A stretch of 64,000 nucleotides of DNA from the NCBI RefSeq assembly GCF_001426085.1, contig NZ_LMRR01000023.1:62520-126519 (forward strand). Direction: 5' to 3'. This document shows, one piece after another, positions 43,053 through 52,133 of this stretch. Within the stretch, counting starts at the first letter, position 1, and every line of letters starts with the position of its first letter. The notes beneath the pieces are model-generated. The model had not been told where the DNA came from, searched no databases, and saw only the letters and a list, made by a program, of their open reading frames with translations. Source of the DNA: Rhodococcus sp. Leaf278. GTDB taxonomy: Bacteria; Actinomycetota; Actinomycetes; Mycobacteriales; Mycobacteriaceae. The translations under genes and the position numbers were made by a program.

Positions 43053-44288
43053 TTGTCTGCTCCGGCCGGTCAACCGTTGTCCAAGGGTCAGAACGGGCCC
43101 CTCACCGTCGGTGACGTCGTCGTCTCGATCGCACTGGCCGTACCCGCGGACCTGTCCGCCCTGCTCGTCACCGACGCCGGGAAGGTACGGACGGACGCCG
43201 ACTTCGTGTTCTTCAACCAGCCCACCGGTCCCGGCGTACGCCTCGAGCCCGGCCAGGGCGGTCCGGCCCGGCTGGCAGTGTCGCTCGCCGCAGTTCCCAC
43301 CGACATCGAGCAGATTCGCGCGGTCATCACCCTCGACGACGCGTCGAGCAACTTCGGTCGTTCCACCGCCCCCATCGCACGGGTCAGCGACACCGCCGGA
43401 AATGTGTTGTACGAGTACACCATCGATGGGTTGAGCTCGGAATCCATCGTGATCGCACTCGAAATCTACCGTCGCCAGGGCAGCTGGAAAGTTCGAGCCG
43501 TCGGGCAGGGTTACGCCGGTGGATTCGCCGCGTTGGTGACCGATCACGGTGTGTCCGTGGACGACGCCCCGGCTCCCGCGCCGACACCTCCTCCCGCCAC
43601 CCCACCTCCTCCCGCCACCCCACCTCCTCCCGCTGCACCGCCGACACCTCCTGCCGCACCGGCTCGCACCGAGGCTCCGGAAGTCAGCCTCACCAAGTCC
43701 AAGCCCGTCAGTCTCACCAAGGGCCAGAAGGTCACTCTCCGCAAGGACGGCGGCGTGGCCCTGACGGTCATTCGCATGGGACTGGGCTGGGACCCGGTGA
43801 CCACTCCCAAGAAGGGCGGCCTCTTCGGCGGCGGAGGCCGCGCCGCGAACATCGATTTGGACGCGTCGGCGATCATGCTCGCGGATCGCAACGTCAACGA
43901 CGTCGTCTACTACGGCCAGCTCAAGGCCAAGGACGGCTCGATCGTGCACCAGGGCGACAACCTCACCGGTGAGGGCGAGGGGGACGACGAGGTCATCGTC
44001 GTCGACCTGACGCGGGTGCCCCAGCACGTCACCGGCATCATCTTCACGGTCACCTCGTACCGTGGGCAGACGTTCGAGCAGGTGGCCAACGCCTTTTGCC
44101 GCCTCGTCGACAACACCACCAACACCGAACTCGCCCGCTTCACTCTGCAGGGCGGCATGCCGTTCACCGGCTTGGTGATGGCGAAGGTGTATCGCCAGGG
44201 CAGCGAGTGGAAACTACAAGCCATCGGCGACGGCATCGCGGCCAAGCACGCCGGTGAAGCCGTCAAGCAGCTGGGCCGCTATATGTGA
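43053..44288 (+). CDS. Tandem TerD protein with Pro-rich linker
   Basis: This 411-residue protein has two TerD domains. The first (LSKGQNGPLTVGDVVVSIAL to GQGYAGGFAALVTDHGVSV) lacks the DxDLDxS and GEGxGDDE calcium motifs. The second has both (NIDLDASAIML; LTGEGEGDDEVIVVDL). Between them is a linker of about 40 residues with repeated PPPATP units. No ATG fits; TTG 43053 has GAGAGAGAG nine bases upstream, with TTG 43011 as an alternative. The stop overlaps the GT87 gene by 26 bases, convergently. It probably works with the TerD/TerC pair nearby. Confidence 0.84.
   Translation: MSAPAGQPLSKGQNGPLTVGDVVVSIALAVPADLSALLVTDAGKVRTDADFVFFNQPTGPGVRLEPGQGGPARLAVSLAAVPTDIEQIRAVITLDDASSNFGRSTAPIARVSDTAGNVLYEYTIDGLSSESIVIALEIYRRQGSWKVRAVGQGYAGGFAALVTDHGVSVDDAPAPAPTPPPATPPPPATPPPPAAPPTPPAAPARTEAPEVSLTKSKPVSLTKGQKVTLRKDGGVALTVIRMGLGWDPVTTPKKGGLFGGGGRAANIDLDASAIMLADRNVNDVVYYGQLKAKDGSIVHQGDNLTGEGEGDDEVIVVDLTRVPQHVTGIIFTVTSYRGQTFEQVANAFCRLVDNTTNTELARFTLQGGMPFTGLVMAKVYRQGSEWKLQAIGDGIAAKHAGEAVKQLGRYM
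43575..43635 (+). repeat. Pro/Thr-coding tandem repeat in tandem-TerD linker
   Basis: A GC-rich unit (CACCTCCTCCCGCCAC and variants) is repeated about three times and encodes the PPPATP linker. Such a tract may vary in copy number between strains. Confidence 0.5.
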
Positions 44289-45813
44289 CCGGGCGGGCCC
44301 TGACCCGATCTGCAGCGCCGTCGAGAACGCCACCGAGCGGGTCGACGGCGTTGCCGTTTCGAATGAGGTCTTCGGACGGCCGGTAGATCTGCCGAATGAT
44401 CAACGCGCACAACCCGATCACCGCGATATCGCGCACCACGACGGCTGCGGTGAACCATTGCTCGGGCACGCCCTTGTTCTCCACGCCCAAGTAGTAGTAC
44501 ATCCGCGGGAACCAGACGAACGCGTCGATCGTCATCCACGCCAACAGGATTCGGCGATGAGGCAATGCCAGTACGGCCAGTGGAACCAGCCACAGCGAAT
44601 ACTGCGGGCTCCATACCTTGTTGGTGAGCAGGAAGCCGGCGACCACCAGGAATATCAACTGCGCGAGCCGCGGCCGCACGGGGGCCGTCGTGCCGATGTA
44701 GGCGATCACCGCACACACGATGGCGAACAACACCAGCGTCACGGCATTGAGGATCAGGGGCTTGGCGCCTGCATAGAGCGGACCGTCGAAACCGGGCCAG
44801 CCGGTGAACGAGGTGACCACGTTGTACAGGGAATCGGGGTCGGCTCCGCGCTCGGAGTTGAGCCGGAAGAACTCGTACCACCCCGACGGATACAGCAGCG
44901 CCAGAGGAAGATTCACGGCCAGCCAGGCTCCGATGGCAGCGCTCGCGGTGAGGCCCCACTCCCGCATCCGGCCGGTCCGCCAGCACAGCACCAGCAGCGG
45001 ACCGAGGAACAGCAGGGGATAGAGCTTGGTGGCACCGCCGAGTCCGATCAGCACACCGGCGAGAACCGGCCTCTTCTTGGCCCATGCCAACAGACCGGTG
45101 AGCGCGAAAGCCGCGGCCAGAGCGTCGAAATTGGTGAAGCCGTGGACGATCACCAGCGGCGACGCGGCGACCAGGGCCGCGTCCCAGATCCGCCGTCCCG
45201 CAGCTATTGCCGTGGCCCACACGGTGACGAGCCAGGCGACGGCGAGACCCAGGGCAACCACGTTGAAATACACGACGACGGGCAGGGCCTGGGGAAGGAA
45301 ACTCAGCGAGTTCCACATCTTCCCGACGACCATCGAGCCGTACTGGTACAGCCCCGCGAGCACCGGGTACTCCATGTATCGAACCTGGGTCGAGCCGTCG
45401 GCCTTGGTTTCTTCCCAGGACTTCTTGTACGGGAACGCGCCTTGGTCGAGTCGCTCGGCACCGTACAGCGGCACGGTGTCCGAATAGCACATGGCCACGT
45501 ACTGCCGGCTGCCACTCCAATCCAGTCCCAGTTCACCGTTGGGACCGACCGGAGCCTGCTGAATGCACGCCGCCTTCGCGAACCAACCGAAGCACAGGAA
45601 GATCACCGCCAACAGCAGGATCACCCGCAGTGCGGTGAACCACCGTTGCCGTCCGATCACCGCGTGACGTCCGACCGGACCGCCGATGACCGAGGACAAT
45701 TCCCCGGCCATCGGATCGGTCCGACTGGGTAGATCTCGGTCTTTCTCGCTCGCCGAGTCGAGGCGACCGGGGCTCGCCAATGCTCGACCCTTGCGGTCGG
45801 GTTCGGTCGTCAC
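44263..45813 (-). CDS. GT87 family membrane glycosyltransferase (Rv0051-like)
   Basis: This 516-residue polytopic GT-C protein follows a hydrophilic N-terminus of about 55 residues. The loop CYSDTVPLYGAERLDQGAFP then RYMEYPVLAGLYQYGSM holds the acidic catalytic residues, and NKVWSPQYSLWLVP is the conserved late motif. Position directly downstream of ponA (11 bases) matches M. tuberculosis Rv0051 beside ponA1. Envelope mannosylation or arabinosylation is inferred. The start is GTG 45813. A diverged paralogue lies at 29689. Confidence 0.85.
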   Translation of the reverse strand: MTTEPDRKGRALASPGRLDSASEKDRDLPSRTDPMAGELSSVIGGPVGRHAVIGRQRWFTALRVILLLAVIFLCFGWFAKAACIQQAPVGPNGELGLDWSGSRQYVAMCYSDTVPLYGAERLDQGAFPYKKSWEETKADGSTQVRYMEYPVLAGLYQYGSMVVGKMWNSLSFLPQALPVVVYFNVVALGLAVAWLVTVWATAIAAGRRIWDAALVAASPLVIVHGFTNFDALAAAFALTGLLAWAKKRPVLAGVLIGLGGATKLYPLLFLGPLLVLCWRTGRMREWGLTASAAIGAWLAVNLPLALLYPSGWYEFFRLNSERGADPDSLYNVVTSFTGWPGFDGPLYAGAKPLILNAVTLVLFAIVCAVIAYIGTTAPVRPRLAQLIFLVVAGFLLTNKVWSPQYSLWLVPLAVLALPHRRILLAWMTIDAFVWFPRMYYYLGVENKGVPEQWFTAAVVVRDIAVIGLCALIIRQIYRPSEDLIRNGNAVDPLGGVLDGAADRVRARPVTYSGPAA

Positions 45814-45824
45814 CGGTGGAGTCG

Positions 45825-48554
45825 CTACTGCCCGGGAGTAGCCGGTTCGGGCGCGGCCGGTGCCGGCTGAGCCGGTGCCAACCCGGGAAGCGGAATCGTC
45901 ACTCCGGGCAGAATTTCAACCTGCCGTGGCGTGATGACGACGGGCGGGGAGATCTCCGTCGGAATCGGCAGGGTCACCTGCGGCGGAGCAGTCGTCGGTG
46001 CGACCGTGGCCGTCGGTGCGGGCGCGGAGTACTGCGGCACTCCGGCCTGACCGGCAATGGCTTCGGGCGTCGGGAAGGTCTCGTTCGAGGTGCCCTCCAA
46101 CGTGCCGTCCATCGTGTCTTTCCAGATGTCCGACGGTATGCCCGATCCGTAGATCGGTCCGCCGTAGCTGTTCTCGAGCGGCAGACCCTGCTCGGTGCCG
46201 ACCCACACGGCCGTCGACAACGATGGCGTGTAGCCGACCATCCAGGCATCCTTGTTCTGCCCGGTGTCGCCCAGCTGAGCGGTACCGGTCTTCGCTGCCG
46301 ACTGACGACCACCGGCGAGGTTGTGACCGTTCGAGTACCCGGCGATCGGTCGCATCGCCGAGGTCACGTTGTCCGCGACCGCGGCCGAGACGACCTGCTG
46401 GCCGGCTTCGGGAGCGCGGTCGAGAAGCACGGTGCCGTCGGCGGTGACGACCTTCTGCACGAAGTGCGGGGTGTGATATACGCCGGACGCAGCCAATGTC
46501 GCGTAGGCGGAGGCCATGTCGAGGACGCGAGACTGGTACTGGCCGAGCACAACTCCGTAGTTGGGACCCGCGTTGTCGGGCTCGGTCAGGGTGGGGCCGA
46601 CGCCGTCGATCTCCTGCGGGATGCCGAGCTTGTGCGCCATGTCTGCGATGGCCTGCGGGCCGTTGTCCATCCCGAGCATCATGCGATAGAAGCTGGTGTT
46701 CAGTGAACGTTTCAGCGCCTCGGCGATGGTGCACGTTCCGCAGGAGGCACCCTCGACGTTGCTGATCTCGATGCCGTTGACGTCCAGCGGAGAGCTGTCG
46801 TACATCTTCGAGAGCGGGATGCCCTGATCCAACGCGGCGGCCAGACCGAACACCTTGAACGACGATCCCGTCTGCAGGCCCGACTGCGCGAAGTCGAATC
46901 CGCGCCCGTCCGCGCCGCCGTAGTACGACCGGACCGCACCACTGCGCGGATCGACCGATACCGATGCCGTTCGCAGTTCCGACGGCTCGCCTTCGAGGTT
47001 GCTGTTCACGGCCTCGATCGCAGCAGCCTGCGCCTTCGGATCGATTGTCGTCGTGATCTGCAGACCTTCGGTGTTGAGGTCCTGCTCGCTGACTCCGGCA
47101 GCAGACAACTCGCGCAGTACCTGGGCCTTGATCAGGCCGTTGGGACCAGCGTCGTCCGCGTCACCGGTGTCCACCTGGGAGGTCGGAACCACCGCGGGGA
47201 ACATCATCGCGGCTCGCTGGGTGGAGTCGAGCTGGCCCTGCGAGACCATGCCGTCGAGGACGTAATCCCACCGAGCTTGCGCTCCCGTCGGGTTGACCTC
47301 GGGATCGAGGTTGGAGGGCTGCTGGATGACTGCCGCCAGCACAGCACCTTCCTCGACCGACAGTTGATCGACGGACTTACCGAAATACGCCGTGGACGCG
47401 GCTGCGATGCCGTACGCGCCACGACCGAAGTAGATGGTGTTCAGATAGGCCGCGAGAATGTCGTCCTTGGACCACTGCCGCGCCATCTTGGAGGAGATGA
47501 CCAGCTCACGCATCTTGCGAGTCAGCGTCCGGTCGTTACCGACCAGCGCGTTCTTCACGTACTGCTGGGTGATCGTGGAGCCGCCACCTGCGCTGTCGCG
47601 TCCGAGCACGTTGTCGCGCAGAGCCCGGCCGAATCCGGTGACCGAGAATCCGGGGTTGGAGTAGAAGTCGCGGTCCTCGGCCGAAAGGACGGCATTGCGT
47701 ACGTGCTCCGGGATCTGGTCGATCGTCACGTCGGTCCGGTTGCCCTCGGGGGGCACCACCTTGCCGAGCACGCTCGCACCGTCGGACGCAAAAATCGTCG
47801 CGACCTGGTTGGTTCTGAGGTCACCGGGTCGAGGAACGTCCACCAGCGTGTACGCCACCATGAACGCCAGAATCGGCACGATCAGGCCCAAGGCGATCAA
47901 CGCGTACATCGTGCGCCGAACAACCCGCCACTTGGACTTCTTCTTCGTTTTCGCGGCGGAACCTCTTTCGGGCGGCTCGGGCGGCTCGTTGCCCGAGGAG
48001 CTAGCTGATGGATCGTTCGGTTCGTACGGGGGTGGGACGGATCCCGATCGGGTGATCCCGGCCGCAGCGGCTCCCGGCCCTACCGCGGAGCGCGCAGCGG
48101 GCGTGACCGGCGGCTCCCCATAGCGGCGTTCACCGGGGGGCCGACCCTGCGGCGGCATCGGACGCTGACCGGGCGCAGACCCTGGGCGCTGCCCGGGAGG
48201 CGGCATGGGTGGCCTGCCCTGGGGTGGCATCGGACGCTGCCCCGGAGGAGGTCCGGGTCGCTGCCCGGGTGGCGGCATCGGAGGCCGACCTTGCGGTGGC
48301 ATCGGACGCTGCCCCGGAGGAGGTCCGGGTCGCTGACCGGGTGGCGGCATCGGAGGCCGACCCTGCGGCGGCATCGGACGCTGACCGGGCACAGACATCG
48401 GACGCTGCCCGGGCGGAGGCACGGGACGACGTCCGGGCGGATCGGAATGCCTGCTGCCGCGCGGCGGCCCTGGCACGTCGGGACGCCGTCCGGAGTCGCT
48501 ACGGCCAGGTTCGTTGGTACCCGGGTTGTTGTCGTAGGGGGAACTCACGTACAA
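45825..48554 (-). CDS. ponA: Bifunctional class A penicillin-binding protein
   Basis: This 909-residue protein makes and cross-links peptidoglycan. A cytoplasmic Pro-rich tail (residues 24-145) has three 24-residue repeats. The membrane anchor is at about 214-236 (TMYALIALGLIVPILAFMVA). The GT51 domain has catalytic Glu293 (SAEDRDFYSN) and GGSTITQQYVKN. The transpeptidase has SSFK at 564-567, SLN at 617-619 and KTGTAQ further on. A Pro/Ala/Thr tail ends the protein. Gene order with DUF5318 and GT87 matches mycobacterial ponA1. Confidence 0.94.
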   Translation of the reverse strand: MYVSSPYDNNPGTNEPGRSDSGRRPDVPGPPRGSRHSDPPGRRPVPPPGQRPMSVPGQRPMPPQGRPPMPPPGQRPGPPPGQRPMPPQGRPPMPPPGQRPGPPPGQRPMPPQGRPPMPPPGQRPGSAPGQRPMPPQGRPPGERRYGEPPVTPAARSAVGPGAAAAGITRSGSVPPPYEPNDPSASSSGNEPPEPPERGSAAKTKKKSKWRVVRRTMYALIALGLIVPILAFMVAYTLVDVPRPGDLRTNQVATIFASDGASVLGKVVPPEGNRTDVTIDQIPEHVRNAVLSAEDRDFYSNPGFSVTGFGRALRDNVLGRDSAGGGSTITQQYVKNALVGNDRTLTRKMRELVISSKMARQWSKDDILAAYLNTIYFGRGAYGIAAASTAYFGKSVDQLSVEEGAVLAAVIQQPSNLDPEVNPTGAQARWDYVLDGMVSQGQLDSTQRAAMMFPAVVPTSQVDTGDADDAGPNGLIKAQVLRELSAAGVSEQDLNTEGLQITTTIDPKAQAAAIEAVNSNLEGEPSELRTASVSVDPRSGAVRSYYGGADGRGFDFAQSGLQTGSSFKVFGLAAALDQGIPLSKMYDSSPLDVNGIEISNVEGASCGTCTIAEALKRSLNTSFYRMMLGMDNGPQAIADMAHKLGIPQEIDGVGPTLTEPDNAGPNYGVVLGQYQSRVLDMASAYATLAASGVYHTPHFVQKVVTADGTVLLDRAPEAGQQVVSAAVADNVTSAMRPIAGYSNGHNLAGGRQSAAKTGTAQLGDTGQNKDAWMVGYTPSLSTAVWVGTEQGLPLENSYGGPIYGSGIPSDIWKDTMDGTLEGTSNETFPTPEAIAGQAGVPQYSAPAPTATVAPTTAPPQVTLPIPTEISPPVVITPRQVEILPGVTIPLPGLAPAQPAPAAPEPATPGQ
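48165..48380 (-). repeat. 72-bp tandem repeat in the ponA N-terminal coding region
   Basis: Three consecutive 72-base units encode residues 59-130, each starting RPMPPQGRPPMPPPGQ and closing with PPPGQ or SAPGQ. A partial fourth unit runs to about 48135. In-frame unit length permits copy-number change without a frameshift. Confidence 0.85.
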
Positions 48555-48617
48555 ATCTCCAGTAATTTCGGCGGCCGCGTCGACTTCTCGCGAAAAGGCA
48601 TCAGCCGAGCGATTGTG

Positions 48618-49049
48618 TCACTCACTCGCGGTGCGACGGTTAGGTTGACGCGAACCCGATCGCGGACGACGGGGTTGCTTGGGCGCGGGGACGGCCCCGA
48701 GGACGTAGGACTGGACGAGGTGGTTCCAACTGCAGGAACGGCACACCTCGACCACGTGGACCGAGAATTCCTCCTGGGTCGCAGCGAGCCGGACGAGTTC
48801 GTCGGCCGTTCGCGCCGACCCGGACAGCGCACCGAGCTTCTCACCGAAAACCCAGGACACCAAGGTGAGCTGCTCTTTGCGGCAGATGGGGCACACCACA
48901 TCGCTCCCGCGTCCGTGGAACTTGGCGGCGCGGAGCAGGTACGGATCCGCGTCGCAGACCGCTGCTACACCCGTCCTACCGGAGTAGACCTCGGCCAGCA
49001 GCGACCGACGCTGAAGGGCGTAGTCCACCACCTGTCGCTGAAGTCGCAC
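48618..49049 (-). CDS. DUF5318 zinc-ribbon protein (Rv0049-like)
   Basis: This 143-residue protein has two cysteine pairs, VVCPICRKEQ and VEVCRSCSWNH, probably one zinc ribbon. A long basic Pro/Arg tail (PKQPRRPRSGSRQPNRRT) follows. It precedes ponA, as Rv0049 does in mycobacteria, and may be transcribed with it; the gap is 63 bases. The start is GTG 49049. The function is unknown; the context suggests a cell-wall link. Confidence 0.8.
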   Translation of the reverse strand: MRLQRQVVDYALQRRSLLAEVYSGRTGVAAVCDADPYLLRAAKFHGRGSDVVCPICRKEQLTLVSWVFGEKLGALSGSARTADELVRLAATQEEFSVHVVEVCRSCSWNHLVQSYVLGAVPAPKQPRRPRSGSRQPNRRTASE

Positions 49050-49198
49050 GAGGACCAGAGTACGTGCGCCCTCCGAGATGGGGACGTGCGAACCCCCGCC
49101 TCGGCGGCGAAGGGGGCCCCTTTCGGCCGTAACGCGTTCGCTGCGTGTGGGTCTCGAACGGCGGTGAACAGGTTCGTCCGGTCCTTACACTCGTTCAC

Positions 49199-49729
49199 AT
49201 GTTCGCCACATCGGGAATCCGCGTGCGACCCCGACGGGACGACGACCTGAGCGCCCTCCTCCCCATCCTGCAACGTTCGCACTCGACGCATCGCTATCCC
49301 GTGCGCGCAGCAGTGGTACGAGCAGACTGGCTTGCCGCACCGGACGAACTCGAAGCCTGGGTAGCGGAGTATCACGACGCCGTCGTCGGACATGTCGCGC
49401 TGCATCCGACGGCAACACCCGGACAGGATCCCGGTACGGACGACGCTAGCGAGCAGTGGCAGCGAGCAACGGGCGTCGCGGCCGATCGACTCGCCGTCGT
49501 CTCACGCCTGGTCACCGACGGCGCCGTACCGGGCAGCGGAACGACGTTGCTCACTCATGCAGTGAATGCGGCACGGGACCTGGGCCGGGTACCTGTATTG
49601 CTGGTAGATCCGAGTAGCGCCGCTCTCGGCTTCTACGACAGGCGAGGCTGGCACCGAATCGGGACGGCTGCGCAACAGTGGGGCGAGTACCGAGTGGACG
49701 CGGTGCTCATGGTGGCACCGGTTCGGTGA
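49199..49729 (+). CDS. GNAT family N-acetyltransferase
   Basis: This 176-residue protein begins GIRVRPRRDDDLSALLPILQ. LAVVSRLVTDGAVPGSGTTL holds the acetyl-CoA loop, and SAALGFYDRRGWHRIG closes the fold. ATG 49199 is chosen because the upstream ATG at 49145 lacks a ribosome site. The P-loop-like GSG is shorter than canonical. The substrate is unknown. It is divergent from the DUF5318-ponA operon. Confidence 0.8.
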   Translation: MFATSGIRVRPRRDDDLSALLPILQRSHSTHRYPVRAAVVRADWLAAPDELEAWVAEYHDAVVGHVALHPTATPGQDPGTDDASEQWQRATGVAADRLAVVSRLVTDGAVPGSGTTLLTHAVNAARDLGRVPVLLVDPSSAALGFYDRRGWHRIGTAAQQWGEYRVDAVLMVAPVR

Positions 49730-49753
49730 ACCGCTCATCCGGCCCGCGTTCGA

Positions 49754-50161
49754 TCACGCCAACAGAGCGAAGACGGCACACAACACTGCACCACCGAGAC
49801 GTACGCGGTCAGCTGATCGCAGCCGCCCCATCAAGTGCAACGTGCGTCCCGTCCGCCCTAGATCGCCGTGAACGGGAGCGGCCCCGAATGCAGTGGCGAG
49901 CGCGGAAATCACCGCGCCGGCAACGCTGATCAGGACAAAAGGGTGGGTTGAACCGGACACCAACACCCACAGACACGCAGCAGCAAGTAACCCGTAGACC
50001 GGTCCGACGACAAGGGTGATCCGCCGCGAGTGGGCGTCGTGGGCACGCGGCCAGTCGTCGTCCGGCACCTCCGCCAACGCCGGGTAGACAACGGCGGTCA
50101 CCACCAGCTGAAAGCCCAGATGCAGGGCGGCAGCGGCGGAGAGCGCGTCGACCGGGGTCAT
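49754..50161 (-). CDS. Four-helix membrane protein
   Basis: This 135-residue protein begins at ATG 50161 (TPVDALSAAAALHLGFQLVV). It has four hydrophobic segments, including VGPVYGLLAAACLWVLVSG and FVLISVAGAVISALATAFGA, and ends AVLCAVFALLA. A His near the first helix and Arg/His in the loop HDAHSRRITLVVGP resemble small DUF1772-like membrane proteins, but I am not sure of the family. It is divergent from padR. Confidence 0.65.
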   Translation of the reverse strand: MTPVDALSAAAALHLGFQLVVTAVVYPALAEVPDDDWPRAHDAHSRRITLVVGPVYGLLAAACLWVLVSGSTHPFVLISVAGAVISALATAFGAAPVHGDLGRTGRTLHLMGRLRSADRVRLGGAVLCAVFALLA

Positions 50162-50279
50162 GCGTCGCAGGATACGTTCGTCGACTCGTGTGGCCTCTGT
50201 CGATGTCGTCACGCGGGCCGTGGAGTACACCGGCTGTGCGGGGGATTGCGGACCGATACTCGGCACCGCCTTGTCTTTC

Positions 50280-50300
50280 AATGTATCGGCGCGATACATT
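50280..50300. promoter_or_regulatory. PadR-type operator upstream of padR-ino1
   Basis: AATGTATCG (50280-50288) and CGATACATT (50292-50300) are perfect 9-base arms around GCG. The ATGT...ACAT ends are the recognition pattern known for PadR-family repressors. The site lies 64 bases before the padR start, where a promoter is expected. Confidence 0.7.
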
Positions 50301-50363
50301 ATTCGATAGTGCAGTCAATCGCATCGCCGTGTTGTGTCGTTGTATTCGAGAAAGGGGAGTTGC

Positions 50364-50954
50364 ATGCTCGAGCTCGCAATTCTCGGTTTGCTTCTCGAAT
50401 CACCCATGCACGGCTACGAGCTCCGCAAACGGCTCACCGGCCTACTCGGAGCTTTTCGAGCGTTTTCGTACGGATCGCTGTACCCGGCGCTCCGTCGACT
50501 CCAAACCGACGGCCTCATCGCCGAGGACGCCGGTCCCGAATTGCTCGTGAAAAGACGGGCAAAGCGGGTGTACGTGCTCACCCCACTCGGCAAGGAACGA
50601 TTTGCCGAACTGGTGGCCGACACCGGACCGCAGAACTACACCGACGACGGATTCGGCGTACATCTTGCCTTCTTCAGTCGAACCCCAGCAGAAGCTCGAG
50701 TCCGCATCCTCGAAGGCAGACGACGCCAGGTCGAGGAGCGCCGCGAAGGGCTCCGCGACGCTGTGGCCAAGGCGAACGGAACACTCGACCGCTACACCCG
50801 GCAGCTCCATCAACTCGGTCTCGAATCGAGTGAACGCGAGGTGCGCTGGCTCAACGAAGTCATCGCAGCCGAGCAGGCCGGCCCCAACCCAGCACCGTCC
50901 CACACAGCACCGAACCGGACAGTCAAGACAGAAGGAGAACCCGACCATGGGTGA
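50364..50954 (+). CDS. PadR family transcriptional regulator (Rv0047c-like)
   Basis: This 196-residue protein has a PadR winged helix: [39 protein letters not shown], then [14 protein letters not shown]. The C-terminal coiled-coil dimerisation domain ([20 protein letters not shown]) is of PadR subfamily 2. ATG 50364 has AAGGGGAG upstream. The 3' end overlaps ino1 by 8 bases, so the pair is one operon, as in mycobacteria. The ATGT...ACAT palindrome upstream indicates autoregulation and control of inositol synthesis. Confidence 0.9.
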   Translation: MLELAILGLLLESPMHGYELRKRLTGLLGAFRAFSYGSLYPALRRLQTDGLIAEDAGPELLVKRRAKRVYVLTPLGKERFAELVADTGPQNYTDDGFGVHLAFFSRTPAEARVRILEGRRRQVEERREGLRDAVAKANGTLDRYTRQLHQLGLESSEREVRWLNEVIAAEQAGPNPAPSHTAPNRTVKTEGEPDHG

Positions 50955-52029
50955 GAACAACAACGCAATCCGCGTGGCCATTGTGGGTGTGGGCAACTGC
51001 GCCTCATCCCTGGTCCAGGGTGTCGAGTACTACAAGGACGCGGACGCGAACGCCACTGTCCCCGGCCTCATGCACGTCATGTTCGGCAAGTACCACGTCC
51101 GCGACGTCGAGTTCGTCGCCGCGTTCGACGTGGACGCCAAGAAGGTCGGCTTCGACCTCTCCGACGCGATCTTCTCCAGCGAGAACAACACCATCAAGAT
51201 CGCCGACGTGCCCCCGAAGGACGTCCACGTCCTGCGCGGACCGACCCTCGACGGCCTCGGCAAGTACTACCGCGAGACCATCACCGAGGCCGACGGCGAA
51301 GCAGTCGACGTTGCCCAGGCTCTTCGTGACGCCAAGGTGGACGTGCTCGTGTCCTACCTGCCCGTCGGATCCGAAGAAGCCGACAAGTTCTACGCACAGG
51401 CATCCATCGACGCAGGCGTCGCCTTCGTCAACGCACTGCCCGTCTTCATTGCCTCCGACCCCGTCTGGGCCAAGAAGTTCGAGGACGCAGGCGTCCCCAT
51501 CGTCGGCGACGACATCAAGAGCCAGGTCGGTGCCACCATCACCCACCGCGTCATGGCGAAGCTGTTCGAGGACCGCGGCGTCCAGCTCGACCGCACCATG
51601 CAGCTCAACGTCGGTGGCAACATGGACTTCCTCAACATGCTCGAGCGCACCCGCCTCGAGTCGAAGAAGATCTCCAAGACCCAGGCCGTGACGTCGAACC
51701 TCCAGAAGGAGTTCAACGCCAAGGACGTCCACATCGGACCGTCGGACCACGTCGGCTGGCTCGACGACCGCAAGTGGGCCTACGTCCGCCTCGAAGGCCG
51801 CGCCTTCGGTGACGTTCCCCTCAACCTCGAGTACAAGCTCGAGGTCTGGGACTCGCCGAACTCCGCCGGCGTCATCATCGATGCAGTCCGCGCCGCCAAG
51901 ATCGCCAAGGACCGCGGCATCGGTGGACCCGTCATCCCGGCGTCCGCATACCTGATGAAGAGCCCGCCGAAGCAGCTGGCCGACGACGTCGCTCGTGAGC
52001 AGCTCGAAGCGTTCATCATCGACGCGTAA
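50947..52029 (+). CDS. ino1: Inositol-1-phosphate synthase
   Basis: This 360-residue NAD-dependent enzyme converts glucose 6-phosphate to L-myo-inositol 1-phosphate, the first step to phosphatidylinositol and mycothiol. The Rossmann motif is [20 protein letters not shown]. The catalytic region reads [19 protein letters not shown] and [20 protein letters not shown], with conserved lysines in [10 protein letters not shown]. Length and sequence match the mycobacterial enzyme Rv0046c. Codon use is highly biased, indicating strong expression. AGAAGGAG precedes ATG 50947, inside the end of padR. Confidence 0.96.
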   Translation: MGENNNAIRVAIVGVGNCASSLVQGVEYYKDADANATVPGLMHVMFGKYHVRDVEFVAAFDVDAKKVGFDLSDAIFSSENNTIKIADVPPKDVHVLRGPTLDGLGKYYRETITEADGEAVDVAQALRDAKVDVLVSYLPVGSEEADKFYAQASIDAGVAFVNALPVFIASDPVWAKKFEDAGVPIVGDDIKSQVGATITHRVMAKLFEDRGVQLDRTMQLNVGGNMDFLNMLERTRLESKKISKTQAVTSNLQKEFNAKDVHIGPSDHVGWLDDRKWAYVRLEGRAFGDVPLNLEYKLEVWDSPNSAGVIIDAVRAAKIAKDRGIGGPVIPASAYLMKSPPKQLADDVAREQLEAFIIDA

Positions 52030-52054
52030 ATCTCTGCGGCACCATCGCGAACAC

Positions 52055-52128
52055 CGCCCGCCGGTCCACTAGATGTGACATTGACCCCCGAAAGGGCCAC
52101 CAAATGTCACATCGAGTGCCGGCGGGCG
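52055..52128. terminator. Long hairpin between ino1 and the SnoaL-like gene
   Basis: The stem is built of CGCCCGCCGG (52055-52064) with CCGGCGGGCG (52119-52128), CACT/AGTG, and GATGTGACATT (52072-52082) with AATGTCACATC (52103-52113). It totals about 25 base pairs with one small bulge and a loop containing CCCCGAAAGGG. It is placed between convergent genes and is probably a bidirectional terminator, without U-runs. Confidence 0.7.
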
Positions 52129-52133
52129 TTCGC

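Noticed and set aside
43575..43635. Short GC-rich repeats as a CRISPR array
   Set aside because: The repeats are contiguous, in frame and encode a Pro-rich linker; there are no spacers.
29600..44300. The accessory block as an integrated mobile element
   Set aside because: No integrase, transposase, terminal repeat or tRNA end was found, and codon use looks native.
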